From contig NZ_VIKT02000009.1 in assembly GCF_009371975.2 (NCBI RefSeq), positions 1-64,000 of the forward strand: 64,000 bases of DNA, read 5' to 3'. The position numbers were made by a program, and so were the translations under genes. The notes beneath the pieces were generated by a model. The model saw nothing but the letters and a program-made list of their open reading frames with translations. It made no database searches and was not told the origin of the DNA. This DNA comes from Microcella pacifica. GTDB lineage: Bacteria; Actinomycetota; Actinomycetes; Actinomycetales; Microbacteriaceae. Of the stretch, positions 36,013-45,731 are shown one piece after another (the first letter of the stretch is position 1; each line of letters begins with the position of its first letter).

Positions 36013-37406
36013 GAGTCGCCACCCCGCATGGCGTGGCGAAGATCATGCAGCGAGCCGAGCGTGAGCACCGTGAAGGCACCGAGTCGACGGCGACCGGGGA
36101 CGTGATCGGGGTCGCACTGGAGCGCGACCACCTCGACCGCCGGCGGAAAGCTCGCTGCCGCGGTGCGCAGCCGTGATGCCGTGACCGTCGAGCCGACCAC
36201 GAGGAAGGCGACAGAGATACCGCGCGCGCTCTCGCCCGCGAGCCGAGAGGTGTCGAGGATGCCGAGGGCCGAGGGGCTGTGCTCGACGACCGCGAGGGCG
36301 TCGAGCAGGCGGTTCGGCGTGAGGGTCGGCAGGCTCTCCACGGCGAGCACTGCGCGCTTCGCGAACTCGGGGGTGATCGCGCTCACGACGACCGAGACCT
36401 CCCGTGCGTCTCGGATCGCGCGCGCGCCGAGGCTGCCCGTGACGCTCACGGCGAGCTCGAATTCCGCGTCGGAACCGAAGTCGATGCTCGCGATGCTCAG
36501 CGCGACCACGAGGTGGCTGCGCCTGGTCTGCTCGAACTGGCGCACCATGAAGGTGCCGGTCTTCGCGGTCGACTTCCAGTGGATGTGGCGGCGTTCGTCG
36601 CCGGGCATGTACTCCCGTAGAGCGTGGAAGGCGAGATCGCTCGACGTCAGATCGCGCGTCGGCTGGCCCTCGAGGTCGCGCACGAGCCCGCTCGAGGTGG
36701 AGGGGATGTCGATCGTACGAGGGTGCACGATGAACTCCGCAGCCGCCGTCCAGAGCCGCTCGCGCCGTACGAGGCCGATGGGGTCGGCACGCACCGTGCG
36801 CACCGGGCCGAGCGTGAGGCGACCACGCCGGTCGGTGGGGATGGCGACGCTGCGCAGAGCCTGCCCCCGTGCGGCGAGGCCGGGAACAGGTACGGGCACG
36901 ACGGAGGTACCGACGGGCAGGTCGACGACCGTGCCGAAGGAGCGCCGCACGCTGTCATTGCGCACCAGGATGCTGGCCTGCGCCGGGTCGCCGACCGCGA
37001 CGCGCTGAGGCGGAGGGGTGAGCTCCACCGTCCATCGCCGACTGCCGACGACGTAGAGGAGCGCGACGAGCGCGAGCGAGGCGCCGACGACGCCCGCCAC
37101 GACGAGCTCCTGCCAGCCCCAGGCGTACCCTCCGAGCAGCGCGAGCGGCACGAGAGCAGCAACGACCCAGCCGAGCGGCGTGACGACGGCGGAGGTCGCT
37201 GCGATCCCCCGCGACACGACGCCGAGCGTCGTGCGCCACAGCCGCACGACGGCCACGACGGCATCGGCCACGAGGCCCGTGCGAGCGCCGACGATGCGCG
37301 TGCGGGCCGTCGTGACCGTGGCACCGAGCGAGTGCTCGTCGGGCCCGCGGCGTGCGGGCTCCGTGGTGCGGCCGTGCGAGTGCCTCACGGAGGGAGGGGA
37401 GGTCAC
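36009..37406 (-). CDS. DUF58 domain membrane protein
   Basis: 465 residues. Two helices (about 78-94 and 100-121) precede an immunoglobulin/vWA-like region. The DUF58 signature is present at 265-291: REYMPGDERRHIHWKS then AKTGTFMVRQFE. DUF58 proteins nearly always sit beside MoxR ATPases, as here, and are thought to be their partners or clients; the exact function is unknown. GTG 37406 overlaps the moxR stop (GTGA), and its own stop overlaps the next gene. Confidence 0.9.
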   Translation of the reverse strand: MTSPPSVRHSHGRTTEPARRGPDEHSLGATVTTARTRIVGARTGLVADAVVAVVRLWRTTLGVVSRGIAATSAVVTPLGWVVAALVPLALLGGYAWGWQELVVAGVVGASLALVALLYVVGSRRWTVELTPPPQRVAVGDPAQASILVRNDSVRRSFGTVVDLPVGTSVVPVPVPGLAARGQALRSVAIPTDRRGRLTLGPVRTVRADPIGLVRRERLWTAAAEFIVHPRTIDIPSTSSGLVRDLEGQPTRDLTSSDLAFHALREYMPGDERRHIHWKSTAKTGTFMVRQFEQTRRSHLVVALSIASIDFGSDAEFELAVSVTGSLGARAIRDAREVSVVVSAITPEFAKRAVLAVESLPTLTPNRLLDALAVVEHSPSALGILDTSRLAGESARGISVAFLVVGSTVTASRLRTAAASFPPAVEVVALQCDPDHVPGRRRLGAFTVLTLGSLHDLRHAMRGGDS

Positions 37407-38371
37407 ACGGCGATCCGCTCGCTCGGCGGCGGCGTCTCGACGAGAACCTCGCTGATCACCGCGGAGGGTGTGACGCCATCGAACTCCGACTCGGGGTCAA
37501 GACCGAGCCGGTGCGCGAGCACGGGCTCAGCGAGAGCCTTGACGTCGTCGGGGATGACGTAGTGGCGCCCCTCCGTCGCCGCGAAGGTCTTCGCACAGCG
37601 CACGAGAGCGAGGGCGCCGCGCACGCTCGCGCCGAGACGCACGTCGTCGTGCGCGCGCGTCGCCTCGACGAGGCGGGCCACGTAGTCGGTGATCGTTGGG
37701 TCGACGTGCACGGTACGCGCCACGGAGATGAGGTCGCGCACGGTCTCGAGTTCGACGACGGGCTCGACGACGAGCGCTCGAGGGCCGCCGGCACCCTCGA
37801 GGATGCGCACCGTCGCCGCGTGGTCGGGGTAGCCGATCGCGGTCTTCATGAGGAAACGGTCGAGCTGGGCCTCGGGCAGGCGGTAGGTTCCCGCCTGCTC
37901 GATGGGGTTCTGGGTGGCGATCACGAGGAAGGGCGCCTCGACGTCGTGCGAGACGCCGTCGATCGTGACCTGGCCCTCCTCCATGACCTCGAGCAGCGCC
38001 GACTGGGTCTTGGGGCTCGCGCGGTTGATCTCGTCGGCGAGCACGATCGTGGCGAAGACCGGGCCGCGGTGGAAGCTGAAGTCGCCGCTGCGCTGGTCGA
38101 ACACCGTGATGCCCGTGATGTCGCCGGGCAGCAGGTCCGGGGTGAACTGCACGCGCGTCGTCGTGCCGCGCACGCTCTGGGCGAGGGCCCGCGCGAGCGA
38201 GGTCTTCCCCGTGCCCGGGACGTCCTCGAGCAGCAGGTGACCCTCGCTGAGCATCGCCGTGAGGCTCAGGCGGATCACGTAGCTCTTGCCGAGAACCGCT
38301 CTCTCGACGTTCGCGGTGATGCGCTCGGTGATGTCGGCGAACCAGCGCGCCTGCTCGGCGGTCATCGTCAT
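37403..38371 (-). CDS. moxR: MoxR family AAA+ ATPase
   Basis: 322-residue cytoplasmic AAA+ protein of the MoxR type, a chaperone-like remodelling ATPase. Walker A VPGTGKTS (51-58), Walker B TIVLADEIN (108-116), sensor 1 IATQNPIEQ, and the C-terminal lid are present. ATG 38371 overlaps the stop of the giant surface-protein gene (ATGA), so the two are translationally coupled. It corresponds to the AAA gene of PFNA clusters. Confidence 0.93.
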   Translation of the reverse strand: MTMTAEQARWFADITERITANVERAVLGKSYVIRLSLTAMLSEGHLLLEDVPGTGKTSLARALAQSVRGTTTRVQFTPDLLPGDITGITVFDQRSGDFSFHRGPVFATIVLADEINRASPKTQSALLEVMEEGQVTIDGVSHDVEAPFLVIATQNPIEQAGTYRLPEAQLDRFLMKTAIGYPDHAATVRILEGAGGPRALVVEPVVELETVRDLISVARTVHVDPTITDYVARLVEATRAHDDVRLGASVRGALALVRCAKTFAATEGRHYVIPDDVKALAEPVLAHRLGLDPESEFDGVTPSAVISEVLVETPPPSERIAV

Positions 38372-41300
38372 GGACTGTACTCCCGGGTGTAGATGGTGGA
38401 ACCGACGGTCACGGTGATGACCAGTCTGGGGTCGTCAGGCGCCGAGGCCGTGATGGTGCACTGGCGCGGCGCGTCGGGATCGGTCGTCACCTCGCCGCCC
38501 AGGCACTCGTACTGCACGGCCGTGTACGCCGCGCCGGGCGTGATCGTCGACCACGAGACCTCGACACTGCGGTCGGGCGGACCGGTCGAGATATCGGTGA
38601 ACTCCACTGCCGCGTCGATGCGCACGGCGACCTCGAGGGGTATGGCCTCCGACCACTCGCCGCACACGGTGATCTCGGGGTACACCCGACACGCGCTGAA
38701 CTGCACCTGCAGCGCAGCACCGTAGTGGGTCGACCCCGCCGTCAGGGCGATCGGCAGCTCGAGCGGAGCCGACTGCGCGGGGTCGACGCCCTCGCCGACG
38801 AGTCGATAGCGCACGCGGTCGACGGGGTCGCCTCCCTCCGTCGTCACGCCCGTCGCGCGGGAGTTCCAGCGACCGGTCTCGGTCTCGACACCCGGAGTGA
38901 TCGACGCGGCGACCACTTGCGAGGGTGTGGCGCGCGGCACGGCCGTCACCTCGACGCTCGCCGTGCATCCCTGCCCGTTGTAGGCGTAGACGACCGCGCG
39001 GTACTCGGTGTCGGCGGAGAGTCCCGTGAAGACCGTCGAGCTCGTCGCGGCATCGAGCACGCGCACTCCCGCGGGAGCGCTGTGGCTCGGCGAGCCCACG
39101 GAGACTCCCGTGACGGTGCAGGCGGGCGCGGAGCCCGAGTCGTCGAGCCACACGTAGTACGCCTGCACGCTGCGACCGTTGCCCGCGAATGCCGAGGGCC
39201 AGGCGACCGTCACCTCGTGGTCGTCGATGCCCATGCCCGAGGTGGACCCCGATGCTGTCGGTGCGGCGGTCGGGATCGGCGGGCCGGCGGGAGTGCCGTT
39301 CGTCTGCGCCGCGTTCCACGTCGTGAGGGCCCCGAAGGCGTCATTGCGCGCACTCACGCTCACGCTGTACGACGTTCCGTTGGCGAGCGCACCCACGTCC
39401 ACGACGTTGAGCCAGTACTCGGTGCCGACCGCATCCGAGGCCGACACGGTCTGCGTACGCGAGACCGAGCCCACGGTGATGCGATAGCTGCGGATGGGCG
39501 AGGCCCCCGCGCTCTGGTCGGGCTTGGTCCATCCGATGCGCAGCCCGCCGTCGAGCGGCGCGACGCCGAGGAGCGAGGGGGCGGGCGGCACGAGATCGGA
39601 CCACACCGGGTCGGCGAGGGAGGTCGGGTCGGATTCGCCCAGCGCGTTGACGGCGACGACGCTCACACGCACGCGGTTCGACGAGCCGTTGCCCTCCGTC
39701 GGCACCGTGCACGGCGAGGTCGCGCACGTCACGACCGTCGAGGAACCGGACTCGACGGTCGTCACGGTCGCCTCGAAGCCCTCGAGGGGTGCGTTGTTGG
39801 AGGCTCCCGGCGACCACGCGAGGGTGAGCTGCCGGTCGCCGTAGTTCTGCACGCGGAGGTTCGTCACGGGGTCGGGAACGTCCTGCACCGAGATGCGCAC
39901 GGAGCCCCACACGTAGCGCTCCGGGTCATCGGTCACGTCGGCGACCTGGTACTCGAGGTTGGTGTCGATGGGCGCTGCCGCCTCGCCCACCGTGACGGCG
40001 AGGCTCTGACCGTCGTTGACGGGCTCGATCTGCACGCCGGCCGGCAGACCACCGTCGAGCCCACGCACACCCACGACGCGCAATGGCTGGCCGGGGAACG
40101 GATTCGTCGCCTGATCGTTCGCGAGCACGTCGATGATGGTCGTCTCGCCGCGCGGCGCGATCGCCGCGTCGGTCGCGGGGGCGGCAAGCGGGCGCGTGGA
40201 GGGCACGACGCTCACCTGGATGCGCCCGGGGGTTCCCGGCGCGGCATCATCGCGCACACTGAGCGTGACCCCGGTCGTGGCGCCGCGCGGCGTGCTCGCC
40301 GGCACGCTCACCCGGAGGCGCTGCCCGACCAGGTCGGCCTCGAGACCCGGGGTCGGCCCATCGATGATGTCGTACGCGAGCTCGTCGATGTCATCCGGGT
40401 ACGGATAGCTCGTCACGCGGACGAGGTCGAGCTCAGCCTCCTGACCGGGCTCGAGCTCGATGCTCGCGCCGACGAGCACGGGAGGCTGGTTCTCGCGCGG
40501 CGTGACCGTGATGGGCAGCACGATCGTCGCGACGCGCCCCTCGGGGTCGGTCGCCGAGGCGCCGTCGGTGACCTCGAACGAGAGCGAGGCGGGGCCGAAG
40601 TAGAGGTCGGCGGAGGTGAACCGCAGGGTGTCCTCGTCGACGACCGGGTCCTCCCCGTTGGAACGCGAGGCCTGCACCGTCGCGGTGTCGGTGAGACGCA
40701 CGGGTTGGCCGCCGACCGCGATCACGTAGTCGTTGATGTCGATGAGGATCGACTCCTCGCTCACAACCTCGATGCGCTCGGCGCGGCGGTCGAGCTGCGG
40801 GAGCGCGTCGTCGGTGCCCGGCACCCACACGAAGGCGGTCGAGCGCACGGTCGGGTCGTCGGGGTGCACGACCTGGAAGGGGATGATCTGGCGCTCCTCG
40901 CGCACCTCGACGAGGATGCGGCGGTCGGGCTGGATGACCGCCCCCGACTCGTAGCCCGGCACGAGCTCGAGACCCAGCTCGGCGATCTCCCCCTCCGAGA
41001 AGAAAACGCGGGCGAGCACGTCGACGGCGACGGACTCCTGCTCGAGGATGTCGGTGAGGGAGAGCACGGTGTCGCGTGCGACGGGCGGCGTGAGCGGGGC
41101 ATCCGGATCGACGGTGATCGTCACGAAGGCCTGCGACCGCCCCGCGAGGGGGTTCTCGATCGTGTAGACGAGGCCGTAGGTTCCCTGCGCTGTGGGCGGG
41201 GTGACGCGCACGAAGCGCCCCTCGACGACCTCGGCGTCGAGCGCGGGGTCGTTGGGCTCGACGGCGACGACGGCGAGGGCCGAGCCGTCGGGATCGGTGT

Positions 41301-44283
41301 CGTTGTCGAGCACGGGCACGAGCACCGTCACGCCGGGGCGCACGACGACGGCGTCGTCGTTGGCGACGGGGTTGCGGGCGCCCTCGAGACGCGGGCTGAT
41401 GCCGACCCGTATCGTGCCGCTCGCGCGCGCGCCGAGCGCGTCGACGACCGTGTACCGGAAGCTGTCGGTGCCCGCGGAGTAGCTGCCGGCCTCGTAGTCG
41501 ATGAAGTCCTGCCCGCTGTCGACGATCGAGCCGCGCTCGGGACTCGTCTCGGGGCCGAGCAGCTGCACCGAGTCGCCATCCGGGTCCATGGTGTCGACAG
41601 GAATGGGAATGCGCACGGTGTCGCCCGCGATGACCCGCGCAGTCACCGTGCTCGCGACGGGCGCCTCGTTGGTGGCCTCGTTCGCCTCCCGCACGCGGAT
41701 GCTCACCGTCGCCTGGGCGCGCTCCTGGCCGAGGGGGCCGAGCACCTCGTACACGGCGGTGAAGTCGCCGGGCTGGTCAGGGGCGAGGTAGCGCAGCCGA
41801 TCGCCCGCGACGAAGAGCAGGCCAGACTCGCCGTCGAGGCCGCTGATGAGGTCGGGGGCGAGCGTGATGGGCTCATCATCGGGGTGCTCGTCGTTGTCGA
41901 GCACGGGAATCGACACGGCATCGCCGACCCGCACCGAGATGCTGTCGTCGACAGCGATCGGGGGCTGCTGGCGGTCGGGCCGGGGAATCTCGATGACGGT
42001 GATCGTGCCGACCGACTCCGCCGCACCGTTGCTGATGCGGTAGCGGATGCTCTGCGGGGCGTCGAGCGGACGCGTGAGGGTGACGCGCACATCGCGCTGG
42101 TCGATGATCTCGGCGCGGATACCCGACCCGGAGGGCACGTCGACGATGCCCGTGACGATGAGGACGCCGCCCGTCGGGTCGATGTCGGTCGTCGCGACCG
42201 CGACCGTGCTGTTGCTGAGGGTGCGCACGAACGCCGTCTTCGGGACGGTGATGGGCGCAGAGCCCGATTCGGGCGGCGCGGCGACGTCGATGCGCACGAG
42301 CCCCGTCGCCGTTGTCGCGCCATCGGTGACGACGTACTCGAGGTAGTGCGTGCGCACCTCGGTGCTGCGGAATCGGAAGGTGCCGCGGTCGAGGCTCGTC
42401 GTGATCGTCGCGCCCGCCTTGTCGGGCACGGCGCTGAGCCGGATGGTGCCGGTGCCTCCGCGCACGTGGATGAGCGGCTCGACGCGCACCTCCTGATCGG
42501 CGTACGCGAGCACCATGAAGGGCTCCGCGATGATGGGCACCTGGCCGGAGGGGCGCACGGTCACGGCGAGCTCACCCGAGGTCGACGCGGTGCCATCCGA
42601 GACCGAGAGCGCGACGGTGCGCACCTCGCCTGCCCCGCCGGCCTCCGAGAACGTCACCCGGCCGTCTGGTCGGAACGTCGCCGTATCCGGTGCGAGGGCG
42701 AAGGCCGACTCGAGGTAGATCGGGTCCCCGTCCGGGTCGTACCACTCCCCAAGCACGGCCGCGGTCGTCGTGCCTCCTTGCGCGACCGTCGTGCGGGAGG
42801 CGCGCACCTGCACGGGCGGAGCGTTCTGCTCCGGGCTCCGCACGCTGACCGTCACGCGCGCAGAATCGGCGTCGCCGCGGCCATCGGTGATCGTGTAGTC
42901 GAACTCGAGCTGCCCGGTGGCCGAGGGCTCGAGGGTGAGTTGGAGCTGTTGGCCCTCCGACACACGATCGATGCGTCCGATGCCCGGGTCGATCGGCGTG
43001 ACGGCGCTGATCGCGAGCACGTCGCCGTTGGGGTCGCTGTCGTTGAGCAGCACGGGCAGCACGGTCGAGCGGCCGGGGCGCGCCCCGAACTCGTCGTCCA
43101 CGGCGACGGGCGGCGCCTGCACGCGCTCGAGCTCCGGGGGCACGTCGAGGTCGTCGAGCTGCTCTTCCCGCTCATCCTCGTCCTGCACGATGAGCTCGTC
43201 CCAGTTGTCGATGAGCGCGCCGTTCGACTGCACCGCCCACGCCGAGCCTGAGGCCGCATCGCTCAGCACGAGGCGGTCCTCGCGCACCTCGAACCGCAGG
43301 AGGGCGGCGGGGCTCATACCCTGCAGAGCGAGCACATCGGCGACCGTGCCGCAGCGCCGCCAGGCGCTGCCATCCGTCCACGCCGCGTAGGAGCACTCGC
43401 CCACCCTCACGGGCGATGCGGGAGCGCCGGATCGGTCGGTGACGAGCGAGCGCGACTCGCCGGAGTCGAGCAGCACCTCGATGAGACCGCCGTCGTGCGC
43501 GAGGAGGAGCTCACGGCCCTGCGGCGTCGGCGCCGGCGCCGGCAGGGCCAGAGTCGAGCCGGGCGGCACGAGGTCGTCGAGAGGGATGCGGCGATCTGCC
43601 GTGATGAGCACCCTCTCGTCGCGATCGAGCACGACCCACGTGTCTCCGACGATCGTGATCGCGGCGTCAGCGGACGGGTCGATGTCGATCGTCCAGGTCT
43701 GCTCGACCCGATCGGTGCGATCGGGCAGCAGACGGTAGACCTCGCCGGCCTCCGGGGCCACGACGACGACGCCGTACCCGTCCTCCTCGGCGAGCGCCGA
43801 GCCCGCGCCGAACACGAACGAGGCGCTCGAGGCGGCGTCGAACTCGTCGAAGCCGAGCCGGGGAACGACCCACGTCTCTCCCGTGCTCGCACTGTGCACG
43901 ACCATCGACTCCGAGACCGCGCGCACGGAGGCGCCGTCCGGCGGCAGCGGCACGGTCTCGCGCACCTCGGCCCGCGCGACGTCGAGGATGTCGGCCGTCG
44001 CGTTCACCGCGTCCACGACGATCACGTCGTCCTCGTCCTGCAGGATGTCGAGCTGCGACCCTCCGCTCTCGACGACGGAGTCGAGGAGACCGATCTGCAG
44101 GTTGGCGCGACCCACCGTCTGGCGCTCCCCGCTCGCGATCCACAGCGAGCCGTCGTCGAGGTCGACGCGCTGCGTCTCGAACCCGGGGGCGATGACGGCG
44201 AGCGTCGCGACGAGGGCTGCGACGAGCGAGGCTCCGACCCCCGTGAGGAGGGTCGAGCGTCGCACCGGCACTCTCACGCGCAT
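38368..44283 (-). CDS. Giant Ig-like/FN3 surface protein
   Basis: 1971 residues. A basic N-terminus and one helix (about 11-32) anchor it, leaving the rest outside. Residues 35-365 have repeated strand-rich segments (possibly a beta-propeller), followed by an acidic linker (366-386). From about 391 to 1460 come Ig-like/cadherin-like repeats of the tandem-95 type, with recurring VLxNDxDPDG motifs (e.g. VLLNDSDPNG, VLDNDTDPDG). From about 1465 to the end there are at least three fibronectin type III domains and two related ones. Few Cys, no sorting signal. The ATG starts seven bases after the kinase stop. It matches the FN3 gene of PFNA clusters and is a likely adhesin or sensor; ligand unknown. 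Confidence 0.85.
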   Translation of the reverse strand: MRVRVPVRRSTLLTGVGASLVAALVATLAVIAPGFETQRVDLDDGSLWIASGERQTVGRANLQIGLLDSVVESGGSQLDILQDEDDVIVVDAVNATADILDVARAEVRETVPLPPDGASVRAVSESMVVHSASTGETWVVPRLGFDEFDAASSASFVFGAGSALAEEDGYGVVVVAPEAGEVYRLLPDRTDRVEQTWTIDIDPSADAAITIVGDTWVVLDRDERVLITADRRIPLDDLVPPGSTLALPAPAPTPQGRELLLAHDGGLIEVLLDSGESRSLVTDRSGAPASPVRVGECSYAAWTDGSAWRRCGTVADVLALQGMSPAALLRFEVREDRLVLSDAASGSAWAVQSNGALIDNWDELIVQDEDEREEQLDDLDVPPELERVQAPPVAVDDEFGARPGRSTVLPVLLNDSDPNGDVLAISAVTPIDPGIGRIDRVSEGQQLQLTLEPSATGQLEFDYTITDGRGDADSARVTVSVRSPEQNAPPVQVRASRTTVAQGGTTTAAVLGEWYDPDGDPIYLESAFALAPDTATFRPDGRVTFSEAGGAGEVRTVALSVSDGTASTSGELAVTVRPSGQVPIIAEPFMVLAYADQEVRVEPLIHVRGGTGTIRLSAVPDKAGATITTSLDRGTFRFRSTEVRTHYLEYVVTDGATTATGLVRIDVAAPPESGSAPITVPKTAFVRTLSNSTVAVATTDIDPTGGVLIVTGIVDVPSGSGIRAEIIDQRDVRVTLTRPLDAPQSIRYRISNGAAESVGTITVIEIPRPDRQQPPIAVDDSISVRVGDAVSIPVLDNDEHPDDEPITLAPDLISGLDGESGLLFVAGDRLRYLAPDQPGDFTAVYEVLGPLGQERAQATVSIRVREANEATNEAPVASTVTARVIAGDTVRIPIPVDTMDPDGDSVQLLGPETSPERGSIVDSGQDFIDYEAGSYSAGTDSFRYTVVDALGARASGTIRVGISPRLEGARNPVANDDAVVVRPGVTVLVPVLDNDTDPDGSALAVVAVEPNDPALDAEVVEGRFVRVTPPTAQGTYGLVYTIENPLAGRSQAFVTITVDPDAPLTPPVARDTVLSLTDILEQESVAVDVLARVFFSEGEIAELGLELVPGYESGAVIQPDRRILVEVREERQIIPFQVVHPDDPTVRSTAFVWVPGTDDALPQLDRRAERIEVVSEESILIDINDYVIAVGGQPVRLTDTATVQASRSNGEDPVVDEDTLRFTSADLYFGPASLSFEVTDGASATDPEGRVATIVLPITVTPRENQPPVLVGASIELEPGQEAELDLVRVTSYPYPDDIDELAYDIIDGPTPGLEADLVGQRLRVSVPASTPRGATTGVTLSVRDDAAPGTPGRIQVSVVPSTRPLAAPATDAAIAPRGETTIIDVLANDQATNPFPGQPLRVVGVRGLDGGLPAGVQIEPVNDGQSLAVTVGEAAAPIDTNLEYQVADVTDDPERYVWGSVRISVQDVPDPVTNLRVQNYGDRQLTLAWSPGASNNAPLEGFEATVTTVESGSSTVVTCATSPCTVPTEGNGSSNRVRVSVVAVNALGESDPTSLADPVWSDLVPPAPSLLGVAPLDGGLRIGWTKPDQSAGASPIRSYRITVGSVSRTQTVSASDAVGTEYWLNVVDVGALANGTSYSVSVSARNDAFGALTTWNAAQTNGTPAGPPIPTAAPTASGSTSGMGIDDHEVTVAWPSAFAGNGRSVQAYYVWLDDSGSAPACTVTGVSVGSPSHSAPAGVRVLDAATSSTVFTGLSADTEYRAVVYAYNGQGCTASVEVTAVPRATPSQVVAASITPGVETETGRWNSRATGVTTEGGDPVDRVRYRLVGEGVDPAQSAPLELPIALTAGSTHYGAALQVQFSACRVYPEITVCGEWSEAIPLEVAVRIDAAVEFTDISTGPPDRSVEVSWSTITPGAAYTAVQYECLGGEVTTDPDAPRQCTITASAPDDPRLVITVTVGSTIYTREYSP

Positions 44284-44290
44284 GGGGTCA

Positions 44291-45685
44291 TCACTCCGCC
44301 ACCGCGCACTTCTCGTCGCTCGGTGCGCCCACGCGCCCCTCGCGCGCGACGCTGACGGTCACGCACACCGTGTCGCCCTCGACGACGGCGACCGCGAACT
44401 CGGCGGTGCGCTGCAGGGTCGTGGCGCCGCCGTCGACCTGCACCTGGTAGACGTCCCCTTCCGCGAGGCCGGGGTCGCTCCAGGAGAAGATGATGGTCGA
44501 GCCCTCGCGCGCCGCCTCGACGTTGCTCACCCTCGGCAGACTGCCGTCTGCAGCCTGAATCGCCGAGAGCGTCGCGGTCGCGCCGAGACCGACCACGACG
44601 ATCGCGATCACCAGCAGCGCGGCGGCGATCATGCGGGACTGTCGCACGCGCCGCACACCGGCGGTGCGCGGCGACGCGCCTTCTGGTTCGGGAGCAGCAG
44701 CGACGGCTCGACGCCGCCGCAGGCGACGGCCGCGCGCACCGCCGGAGGGCTTGCCCGCAGCCGCTCGCACGATCGTGCGGTCGTGGGGATCGCCCGCACT
44801 CGCGATCGCCCAGTCGTCCATCGCGACGTCGGCCTGTGTGGGCGTGAGCCCGAGCTCCGCCTCGACGCGCTGGAGGTCTCGCACCAGCTCGAGCACGGAG
44901 GAGTGGCGCCGTGCCGGGGCCCGGTTCAACGCGCGCCGCAGCACCGTTTCGAGCGACTCCGGCACGTCGTCGCGATCGAGGGAGGGCACGCGAGCCCGAC
45001 TGATGCGACCGATGAGTGCCTCGGAGGCGTTCGAGCCTTCGACGACCTCGAAAGGAGAGCGACCCGCCAGGAGCGTGTAGAGCGTCGCGGCGAGCGACCA
45101 CACCTCGCTCTGCACCGAGCCGGTGGTCTCGTCGAGCAGAACCTCCGGAGCCGACCACGGTATCGACATGCCCACGCTCTCCTGCGTAGTGGCGGCATTG
45201 AGCGAGGAGGCGATGCCGAAGTCGCTCAGCACGGGGTGCCCGTAGGCCGTGAGCATGATGTTGGATGGCTTGATGTCGCGGTGCAGGACACCCTGCCGGT
45301 GGGCGGTCTCGATCGCGCCGCCGATGCGCACCCCGATGCCGAGCACCTCCGCCACGGGAATGCGCTCGGCTCGATACCGACTGGCGAGCTGCGCCGAGCA
45401 CAGCTCCATGACAAGGTACGGCCGGCCGTCGGCGGAGATACTGGCCTGGTAGACGGTGAGGATGCTCGGGTGGCTCGAGAGCTGCGCCATGAGGTTCGCC
45501 TCGACCTGGAACATCTGCCGCACGTGCTCCGTCACGACGTCGGAGAGCAGCACCTTGACCGCGACCTGCCGCCTGGGCATGTTCTGCTCGTACAGGAAGA
45601 CGTCGGCGAAGCCGCCGGAGCCGAGAACACGCACGTGGCTGAATCCGGGCAGGATCGGAGGGTCGGACGGTCGACGTCGAACCAT
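44291..45685 (-). CDS. Membrane Ser/Thr protein kinase with extracellular FN3-like domain
   Basis: 464 residues. Kinase domain 15-275: glycine loop LGSGGFADV, Lys44, Glu63, HRDIKPSN (135-142), DFG (155-157) and APE (179-181) are intact; the usual DxWS of subdomain IX is Glu (SEVWSLA). A basic juxtamembrane stretch (310-350) and one helix (352-373) lead to a roughly 85-residue extracellular domain with FSWSDPG and YQVQVDG, an FN3-like fold, not the PASTA repeats of PknB. Start ATG 45685 has GGAGGGGG upstream. It corresponds to Pkb2 of bifidobacteria and sits between its likely phosphatase and the surface protein. Confidence 0.9.
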   Translation of the reverse strand: MVRRRPSDPPILPGFSHVRVLGSGGFADVFLYEQNMPRRQVAVKVLLSDVVTEHVRQMFQVEANLMAQLSSHPSILTVYQASISADGRPYLVMELCSAQLASRYRAERIPVAEVLGIGVRIGGAIETAHRQGVLHRDIKPSNIMLTAYGHPVLSDFGIASSLNAATTQESVGMSIPWSAPEVLLDETTGSVQSEVWSLAATLYTLLAGRSPFEVVEGSNASEALIGRISRARVPSLDRDDVPESLETVLRRALNRAPARRHSSVLELVRDLQRVEAELGLTPTQADVAMDDWAIASAGDPHDRTIVRAAAGKPSGGARGRRLRRRRAVAAAPEPEGASPRTAGVRRVRQSRMIAAALLVIAIVVVGLGATATLSAIQAADGSLPRVSNVEAAREGSTIIFSWSDPGLAEGDVYQVQVDGGATTLQRTAEFAVAVVEGDTVCVTVSVAREGRVGAPSDEKCAVAE

Positions 45686-45731
45686 GACTACCCCCTCCCC
45701 CGACGGCGCTCGCCGCAGCACGGCGCGTACG

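Noticed and set aside
38725-43251. A 1508-codon open frame on the plus strand opposite the giant protein gene
   Set aside because: Composition is the Arg/His/Asp-rich pattern of an antisense shadow in GC-rich DNA; the minus-strand frame has recognisable domains and fits the operon.
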